Both the position numbers and the translations under genes were made by a program. From NCBI GenBank assembly GCA_006226895.1, contig SBFN01000105.1, forward strand, positions 1-21,164: a stretch of 21,164 nucleotides of DNA, in the 5' to 3' direction. Source of the DNA: Deltaproteobacteria bacterium (lineage in GTDB: Bacteria > Desulfobacterota > Desulfuromonadia > Desulfuromonadales > BM103). The first letter of the stretch is position 1. Every line of letters begins with the position of its first letter. Below, piece by piece: positions 16,783 to 21,164 of the stretch. The notes beneath the pieces were generated by a model. The model did not search any database. It saw only the letters and a program-made list of their open reading frames with translations, and was not told the origin of the DNA.

Positions 16783-16812
16783 TCGTCATCGATTGCCGTT
16801 TTCAGTTATAAT
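16783..16812 (+). promoter_or_regulatory. candidate sigma-70 promoter of the rhodanese gene
   Basis: A perfect TATAAT (16807-16812) is preceded at 18 bases by TCGTCA, which matches four of six -35 positions. The expected start of transcription is near 16819, about 38 bases before the ATG. Confidence 0.5.
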
Positions 16813-16856
16813 GACACTTTCACAAGTATTAAGATTCTACTCAAAGAGGTTTGGTT

Positions 16857-17249
16857 ATGAGATGTAAGTTTGTTTTCTCACTTGTTTTACTGCTGATCCT
16901 GCTTCCGGTTTGTGCCAGCGCCAATATCACTCGCAATCTGTCTCCCCAGGAGGCCTATGCGATGGTTGACCAGCGAAGTGATCTTTTCCTTCTTGATGTC
17001 CGCACTTTTGGTGAGTACCAGCAGGCACGGCTCGATGGGGCTCGTTTGATCCCGATTGACCAGTTTGTGAAGCGCCTCGCAGAGGTCCCCAAAGATCGGC
17101 CGGTCCTGGTTTACTGTGCCGTTGGCTCACGCAGCGCCCAGGTCGTTAATTATCTAGCCCGGCAGGGCTACCCTGAGATTTACAACCTGTATGGTGGGAT
17201 TTATGCCTGGGCACAAAAAGGGCTTCCCGTTTTGCAGGGAGGGCCTTAG
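16857..17249 (+). CDS. exported single-domain rhodanese
   Basis: This 130-residue protein has a signal peptide (basic MRCK, hydrophobic FVFSLVLLLILLPVC, cleavage probably after ASA at 22), so it should be periplasmic. The rhodanese fold (about 28-128) has LLDVRTFGEY and the active-site loop CAVGSRS with C87. It ends in the GGIYAWAQKGLPV motif typical of PspE/GlpE-like proteins, which move sulfane sulfur to acceptors such as cyanide or thiols. A TTG six bases upstream (16851) is also open, but ATG 16857 has the AGAGGT site at the right distance. Its donor and acceptor are unknown. Confidence 0.92.
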   Translation: MRCKFVFSLVLLLILLPVCASANITRNLSPQEAYAMVDQRSDLFLLDVRTFGEYQQARLDGARLIPIDQFVKRLAEVPKDRPVLVYCAVGSRSAQVVNYLARQGYPEIYNLYGGIYAWAQKGLPVLQGGP

Positions 17250-17286
17250 AGGGGAGCGAAGTACGCGCAGCGTGGCGCGAGTAACA

Positions 17287-17448
17287 TCAAAAAACAAGTG
17301 CTAAGCCAATTGTAGTGCCGCCTTCTTTATTGCCAGGAACTATTGCTCCATAGCCGTGACGACTATACTCGCGACCGAAAAGCAGTGTAAGGGTCATCGC
17401 CACGATCAGTAACAGGCCTATGGCAATTATCAGTAGGTCAAATCGCAT
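17287..17448 (-). CDS. single-pass membrane microprotein, unknown
   Basis: A 53-codon frame encodes MRFDLLIIAIGLLLIVAMTL, then TLLFGREYSRHGYG and a glycine-rich tail ending in LALVF. One hydrophobic helix (about 4-24) is followed by a basic, Gly/Tyr-rich stretch, so it should be an inner-membrane protein with a short tail. A GAGGGA ribosome site lies directly upstream of the ATG. The frame runs opposite to its neighbours, between the rhodanese stop and the phosphodiesterase start, in a gap that is otherwise 269 bases without a gene. I do not know the family, so the call rests on start, ribosome site and composition. Confidence 0.7.
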   Translation of the reverse strand: MRFDLLIIAIGLLLIVAMTLTLLFGREYSRHGYGAIVPGNKEGGTTIGLALVF

Positions 17449-17518
17449 TCGTCCCTCATGGTTTCTTTTGCAGTCTTGATCTTTATTGCTTTAGCGTTAA
17501 GAAGAAAGTCTAACAGGT

Positions 17519-18244
17519 ATGCAACCTCCTTTCATCTGGGCTCATCGTGGCGCTTCAATAAATGCTCCGGAAAACACCATGGCAGCGTTTGCTGCTGCCG
17601 TTGAACTCGGAGCTGATGGCCTTGAGCTTGATATTCATCTCTCTCGGGATGGCATCCCTGTCGTGATCCACGACGAGTCACTGGAGAGAACCACGGATGG
17701 CCGGGGGCTTGTTGCGGATGCGAGTCTGCAGCAGTTACAGCAGCTCGATGCCGGTGGTTGGTTTTCCCGGGAGTTTATGGGGGAGCCGATACCGACCCTT
17801 GCAGAAGTCCTGTCAGCGTTTAGTGGAACGCTCAGCCTGAACCTCGAGCTGAAAGAGTTTTCAGCCGGAGTCGAAGTGTTGTCGTTGCTGCGCCAGCACC
17901 CTGATGCTGAATTTATAATCTCCTCCTTCGATTACGGCTTGTTGAAAGGTTTGCGCTCGCTCGATGAAGAACTGCCGCTGGCGGTCCTTTTTGATGGCGG
18001 AAGCTGGCGGCAGGCGGTTAGGTTTGCCAACGAAATATCTGCTTGTGCATTCCATCCCGCGGGCAACCTGGTTTGCCGCAGAATGGTGTCTGCGTGTAGC
18101 AAGCTGGCCCTGCCTGTTTCAGTGTGGACCGTTGATCGGGCGGAACAAGCCAGAAGCCTGGTGAGGATGGGTGTCTCCGGACTCTTCACAAACGATCCAG
18201 GCGCGCTTCGCTCGGTTTGGCCCGGGCTCGTTGCCAGCTTGTAA
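17519..18244 (+). CDS. glycerophosphodiester phosphodiesterase (GDPD family)
   Basis: This 241-residue cytoplasmic enzyme is predicted to split glycerophosphodiesters from phospholipid turnover into glycerol-3-phosphate and an alcohol. HRGASINAPENT carries the catalytic H9 and R10, ELDIHLSRDGIPVVIHD carries metal ligands E36 and D38 and the second catalytic H51, and the barrel ends with VWTVDRAEQ and GLFTNDP. There is no signal peptide, so it is a UgpQ-like rather than a GlpQ-like enzyme. The ribosome site is weak (CAGG). It is followed after 102 bases by the methyltransferase gene, with no terminator between them, so co-transcription is possible. Confidence 0.94.
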   Translation: MQPPFIWAHRGASINAPENTMAAFAAAVELGADGLELDIHLSRDGIPVVIHDESLERTTDGRGLVADASLQQLQQLDAGGWFSREFMGEPIPTLAEVLSAFSGTLSLNLELKEFSAGVEVLSLLRQHPDAEFIISSFDYGLLKGLRSLDEELPLAVLFDGGSWRQAVRFANEISACAFHPAGNLVCRRMVSACSKLALPVSVWTVDRAEQARSLVRMGVSGLFTNDPGALRSVWPGLVASL

Positions 18245-18346
18245 TCGACTCTTGTGCTCCAGAATTGGCTGCGTTAAACTGCCGGCTCGATTTTAAAGGA
18301 ATGTCGGTTCCTGGCCTCCGGTCAGCTGCAGGAGATACAAATCTTT

Positions 18347-19510
18347 ATGACCTCGCAAGTTCCCCCACAAGAAAACCCTACGCCCCTGTCCGCTTTGTTG
18401 CTACAGCAGGTGAAGAGCTCGGATGGTTTCAGTTTTGCAGACTTTATGCAGCAGGCCCTTTATCACCCGGAGTATGGTTATTACATGACCCCGCGTGACC
18501 GGATTGGCAAGTCCGGTGACTTTTTTACCTCCAGTAGCGTCAATGCCCTCTTCGGCCGCCTTGTTGCCCGGCAGTTGATGCAGATGTTCACTTTGCTTGG
18601 CGGCGGAGCTTTTCAAGTGGTCGAGCAGGGGGCCGGAGAAGGACATCTGGCCCAGGATATTCTCGATGCGATCGCAGAGGAAGCTCCAGAGTTTTACGCC
18701 CAGTTGAAATACACTCTTGTTGAGGTCAGTCAGGACAATCGTCAACGACAACGTGATAACCTTGAAAAACATATTGATCGAGTTGCCTGGAGCGCTACTG
18801 ATGATTGGGCAATAGCTTCGGGTTGCTTCCTCTCCAATGAGCTGGTTGATGCCTTCCCCGTGCATCTTGTCGAGAAACACGATGGAGAGCTTCAGGAAGT
18901 TATTGTTACCACCCGCGAGGATGCTTTTGTAGAAGAGTTGCGTGAGCCCGCAGGGCCTGAGTTGGGTGAATATTTTAGCTGGCTCGGCTCGTCTCCTGTG
19001 GAAGGCAATCGTGCTGAAGCCAACCTGGCCGCTCCTGTGTGGATGCGACATGTTGGCAAGCGGATTGAAAAAGGCTTCGCAATAACAATCGACTATGGTT
19101 ATCCGGTCGAAGAGCTCTATGCACCTTATCGGCGGGCGGGAACATTGATGTGTTATCATCGACACCAAGCTGACGATAATCCCTATGATCGTGTGGGCGA
19201 GAAAGATATCACTGCGCACGTTGATTTTACGGCTTTGCAGAAAGCCGGTTGCGAGGAGGGTTTGGAAGCACTCTGGTTCGGTGAGCAGTACCGTTTCTTG
19301 CTGGCACTCGGATTCTTTGAAGAATTGGTCAAGCTCGAAGCTGCCGCGTCGGATGAAAAGGAAGCACGCGCCCTGCGCCTGACCTTGAAGAATCTGATTA
19401 TGCCGGAGGCGGGGATGGGCGAAACCTTCAAGGTTCTTGTTCAGGGTAAAAATGTCGGCTCCCCGGAGTTGTCCTGTAGCCGCGCAATCTCTGCGATCCC
19501 TTTCGGTTGA
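18347..19510 (+). CDS. MidA/NDUFAF7 family SAM-dependent methyltransferase
   Basis: The 387 residues match the MidA (DUF185, COG1565) family, whose mitochondrial member NDUFAF7 methylates an arginine of a complex I subunit during assembly. FADFMQQALYHPEYGYYM (31-47) is the family's N-terminal signature. It is followed by GKSGDFFTSSSV, the SAM-binding EQGAGEGH (93-100), LSNELVDAFPVH and the ITIDYGYP strand. AGGAG lies about 12 bases before the ATG, a little far but usable. The target in bacteria is not established; a complex I role is an inference from the family. A 403-codon open frame on the opposite strand is a shadow of this gene. Confidence 0.93.
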   Translation: MTSQVPPQENPTPLSALLLQQVKSSDGFSFADFMQQALYHPEYGYYMTPRDRIGKSGDFFTSSSVNALFGRLVARQLMQMFTLLGGGAFQVVEQGAGEGHLAQDILDAIAEEAPEFYAQLKYTLVEVSQDNRQRQRDNLEKHIDRVAWSATDDWAIASGCFLSNELVDAFPVHLVEKHDGELQEVIVTTREDAFVEELREPAGPELGEYFSWLGSSPVEGNRAEANLAAPVWMRHVGKRIEKGFAITIDYGYPVEELYAPYRRAGTLMCYHRHQADDNPYDRVGEKDITAHVDFTALQKAGCEEGLEALWFGEQYRFLLALGFFEELVKLEAAASDEKEARALRLTLKNLIMPEAGMGETFKVLVQGKNVGSPELSCSRAISAIPFG

Positions 19511-19659
19511 GAGAGTCAGAGACTGTGGATAGGGTATAAAATCCCCCCGGCTATGAAATATATTATTCTTTCTGTTAAAATGGTGCTGTTCCGGGTTAAC
19601 GGAAGCGAACAAAGCAGGTTAGCTGCTAACTAACAATATGAGATTAAGGAGATAATTCG

Positions 19660-19881
19660 ATGAAAGAAAAGGTCCAGGAAGTCCTTGAGCTGGTTCGTCC
19701 TGCGCTGCAGGCCGATGGTGGCGATGTTGAGCTGGTTGATGTTACCGACGACGGTATCGTCAGCGTCAGGCTGACCGGCGCATGTGGCTCCTGCCCCATG
19801 TCAACCATGACTCTGAAAATGGGTATCGAGAGAACTCTCAGGGACAAGCTTCCTGAGGTGAAAGAGGTGGTCCAGGTCTGA
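19660..19881 (+). CDS. NifU C-terminal domain (Nfu-type) iron-sulfur scaffold
   Basis: The 73 residues are a complete NifU-C/Nfu domain. It has the [14 protein letters not shown] strand-helix start and [14 protein letters not shown] with the cluster-binding C42 and C45. Such proteins hold and pass [4Fe-4S] clusters to apo-enzymes; the stand-alone form is common in anaerobes. The ATG has an AAGGAG site nine bases upstream. The 149-base gap before it contains two short dyads (TTCCG-N6-CGGAA at 19589-19604 and GTTAG-N3-CTAAC near 19619) but no clear terminator. Its stop overlaps a possible start of the next gene (TGATG). Confidence 0.96.
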   Translation: MKEKVQEVLELVRPALQADGGDVELVDVTDDGIVSVRLTGACGSCPMSTMTLKMGIERTLRDKLPEVKEVVQV

Positions 19882-19907
19882 TGACCAGACCGCCGTTGGA
19901 GGCCTCC

Positions 19908-20102
19908 ATGATCAAAGTTAAAACCTTCGGCGAACCTTTACAGCCCTTCAAGGCGCAACGTGAGCTTGGTGAACTGGATGAACGAGTGAACCGGTTTGTC
20001 AGTGAAAACAACATTACCAGAGTCCTGTCTGTGAGTGACTCAACGACGGTCGAAGCAGGAAATACCTGTGGTCTGATTCGCGTGCTGGTGTACGAGGAAT
20101 AG
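19908..20102 (+). CDS. small alpha/beta protein coupled to Nfu, unknown
   Basis: This 64-residue protein has a clear strand-helix-strand-strand pattern: IKVKTFG, then a charged helix (QRELGELDERVNRFVSENN), then TRVLSVSDSTT and CGLIRVLVYEE. One cysteine lies near the end. The layout resembles small proteins such as Bacillus Cse60, but that is only a visual likeness. The ATG at 19908 follows GGAGG at five bases. An ATG at 19881 overlaps the nfu stop in the same frame and would add nine residues. It ends 36 bases before a strong hairpin and is the last gene of this unit. The function is unknown; neighbourhood suggests a link to Fe-S assembly. Confidence 0.82.
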   Translation: MIKVKTFGEPLQPFKAQRELGELDERVNRFVSENNITRVLSVSDSTTVEAGNTCGLIRVLVYEE

Positions 20103-20130
20103 ACTGTCAAGGTGTCGGTTGCTGACCATG

Positions 20131-20172
20131 TAAAAATAACGGGGGCATCTCTACGTGAGGTGCCCCCGTTGT
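20131..20172. terminator. bidirectional terminator between the nfu unit and bacteriohemerythrin
   Basis: AACGGGGGCA (20138-20147) pairs with TGCCCCCGTT (20161-20170), with an inner CTC/GAG pairing. On the minus strand it is followed by ATTTTTA, a good T tract for the hemerythrin gene. On the + strand the tail (GTCTTTG) is weaker. The two units converge here. Confidence 0.88.
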
Positions 20173-20209
20173 CTTTGTGGGATGAGCCTTCAGTGTACAA
20201 TCCGAAGGC

Positions 20210-20623
20210 TTAAGCGTCCTGTCTTTCTGTTTGATTTTTGATCTTGGCCGCCATCGCCTGGTCTACGACGCAGATGTGATTTTTTAGCCAGTCCCGCAAG
20301 AAGGTCAGTGTTTGCAGGGAGATGGCAGCTTCTCCGTGGCGGTGTCTGCTTTCCAGGTCCGCAAGGGTCTCCGCCATGCGTTTGTGTTCCTGAAAATGCT
20401 TGCTCTGATCCGGGGCTTCGCACTCAATCATGTAACGTTCTTCTTTGGCGAAGTGATCCTCCGTGTAATGCTTTAACGCTGAAAATATTGGCAGAAGTAA
20501 TGCGCCACCGCTGCCATCCTGCATTGCCTCATAAAGGTCATTAATCAAGTTGACCAAACCCTTGTGGTCATGGTCGATCTCCTCGACGCCCGTTCGGTAA
20601 CTATCGTCCCAGACAAACAGCAT
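20210..20623 (-). CDS. bacteriohemerythrin
   Basis: This 137-residue single-domain hemerythrin binds O2 at a non-heme di-iron site. All seven ligands are visible: H20 in DHDH, H and E in HFAKE, two His in HFQEH, and H plus D in NHICVVD. It begins with the typical FVWDDSYRTGVEEID. It is cytosolic and probably scavenges or senses oxygen in an anaerobe. AAAGGA precedes the ATG by about eight bases. The next gene upstream on the same strand is 205 bases away; that gap is very AT-rich near 20640-20720, where a promoter could lie, but I cannot fix boxes. Confidence 0.96.
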   Translation of the reverse strand: MLFVWDDSYRTGVEEIDHDHKGLVNLINDLYEAMQDGSGGALLLPIFSALKHYTEDHFAKEERYMIECEAPDQSKHFQEHKRMAETLADLESRHRHGEAAISLQTLTFLRDWLKNHICVVDQAMAAKIKNQTERQDA

Positions 20624-20828
20624 ATTACTATTCCTTTGTAATTAAAACAGGGCTTTTAAAGAATTCCATAAAGTCAATATATACTATATTTAAAAATTTT
20701 AAAACACTGTTTGTTGTGTTTTTGTAAATTTTATGTGCAGCAATTATTCTGCGATGTAGAGACGAATGGAAGTGGTTGCTTATTGATGTGATTCGTGGAA
20801 AAGAGTAAGGCGGGTCATTATGTCTGTG

Positions 20829-21164
20829 TCATTTTGTTTGTCTGTTAGTCTTGTTGCCGCTACCTTGCTGCCCCTGAATAAATTCTGCTAACCGCAAAAG
20901 GGCGCCCTGCCGGGTGATGATTGCGCCATGAGGGCAAAGTTCCTGGCAGCAGAAGCAACGGATACATCGCCCATAGTCAATTTGCACGCCATGCTCATCA
21001 ATGCGCATTGCTTCTGGAGGACAATGGGTCACACAATGTCCGCACTTTTTGCAGTCACTGGTGATGCTAGGTTGTGCGGTGATGGCATTTTTGAGTAGAT
21101 TCTTGACGGGGTTCGGCAGTCCGAAGTTGACATCGGAATTCTTCGCCGGGCGGAAGTTGTCTGT
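20829..21164 (-). CDS. DUF362 family 4Fe-4S protein, C-terminal part
   Basis: The frame is open to the window edge, so only the last 111 residues are seen. Two ferredoxin-type clusters are present. The first is CKKCGHCVTHCP (visible residues 38-49). The second is CIRCFCCQELCP (67-78), whose extra cysteine is typical of DUF362 C-termini. Before them, FGLPNPVKNLLKNAITAQPSI matches the family's linker. The function of DUF362 proteins is not settled; they are thought to transfer electrons. A GTG at 21032 could be mistaken for a start, but the coding pattern continues upstream of it. I see no terminator after the stop, so read-through into the hemerythrin gene is possible. Confidence 0.88.
   Translation of the reverse strand, partial: TDNFRPAKNSDVNFGLPNPVKNLLKNAITAQPSITSDCKKCGHCVTHCPPEAMRIDEHGVQIDYGRCIRCFCCQELCPHGAIITRQGALLRLAEFIQGQQGSGNKTNRQTK

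Noticed and set aside
16550..16789. 80-codon N-terminal extension of GlpX
   Set aside because: The product is low-complexity and unlike the family. The conserved start MDRN has its own ribosome site.
17250..17286. GC-rich imperfect dyad after the rhodanese stop as a terminator
   Set aside because: The stem TACGCGC/GCGCGAGTA is interrupted and no T tract follows.
18401..19612. 403-codon open frame on the minus strand across the methyltransferase gene
   Set aside because: It lies antisense to a gene with clear MidA motifs on the + strand. Its product has no recognisable domain or ordinary composition, so it is a shadow caused by the codon use of the real gene.
1..21164. CRISPR arrays, insertion sequences, prophage genes, tRNA genes
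   Set aside because: I found no regularly spaced repeats, transposase or integrase motifs, or tRNA-like cloverleaf sequence in either strand.

Overview
The window looks like a chromosomal housekeeping stretch from a Gram-negative, mostly anaerobic, moderate-GC deltaproteobacterium of the Desulfuromonadales type (Desulfuromonas, Pelobacter or Geobacter relatives). The reasons are lpxC (lipid A, hence an outer membrane), an NtrY/NtrX two-component pair, oxygen-independent QueH, a bacteriohemerythrin, a DUF362 ferredoxin-like protein, a phasin-like coiled-coil protein, and the order yebC-ruvC-ruvA-ruvB. The assignment is inferred from protein families and gene order; no database search was made. 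I see no insertion sequence, phage gene, CRISPR array or tRNA.

Layout. 1-83: the 3' tail of a 5S rRNA gene on the + strand and its bidirectional terminator. 143-16549: fifteen genes, all on the minus strand, listed here in the direction of transcription (right to left): glpX, a cytidylate-kinase-like/BON fusion, yebC, ruvC, ruvA, ruvB, a large protein of unknown function, queH, a DUF2905 membrane protein, a patatin-like lipase, a phasin-like protein, ubiB, lpxC, ntrY and ntrX. Clear intrinsic terminators after the kinase/BON gene, after ruvB and after lpxC split this run into transcription units. 16550-16856: a 307-base divergent intergenic region. 16857-20102, + strand: periplasmic rhodanese, glycerophosphodiester phosphodiesterase, MidA-type methyltransferase, a NifU-C/Nfu iron-sulfur scaffold and a 64-residue protein of unknown function. 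A 53-codon membrane microprotein lies opposite, between rhodanese and the phosphodiesterase. 20138-21164, minus strand: bacteriohemerythrin and the C-terminal end of a DUF362/4Fe-4S protein that runs off the window.

How the genes fit together. ruvCAB resolves Holliday junctions, with the TACO1-type protein YebC encoded just upstream. queH makes queuosine for tRNA, and DUF2905 is translationally coupled to it by a TGATG overlap. UbiB with a phasin/UbiK-like coiled coil suggests quinone or lipid handling. LpxC commits to lipid A, and NtrYX is a membrane sensor with a sigma-54 activator. GlpX serves gluconeogenesis. Nfu and the DUF362 protein belong to iron-sulfur metabolism.

The points most worth a second look are these: the unknown ~776-residue protein, which sits between ruvB and queH, begins beside or inside a textbook terminator, and has an N-terminus like a decayed PD-(D/E)XK nuclease; the microprotein at 17287-17448; the kinase/BON fusion with a perfect dyad over its -35 box; the phasin/UbiK-like partner of UbiB; and the small alpha/beta protein coupled to Nfu. 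I did not find a clear new defence or biosynthetic system.
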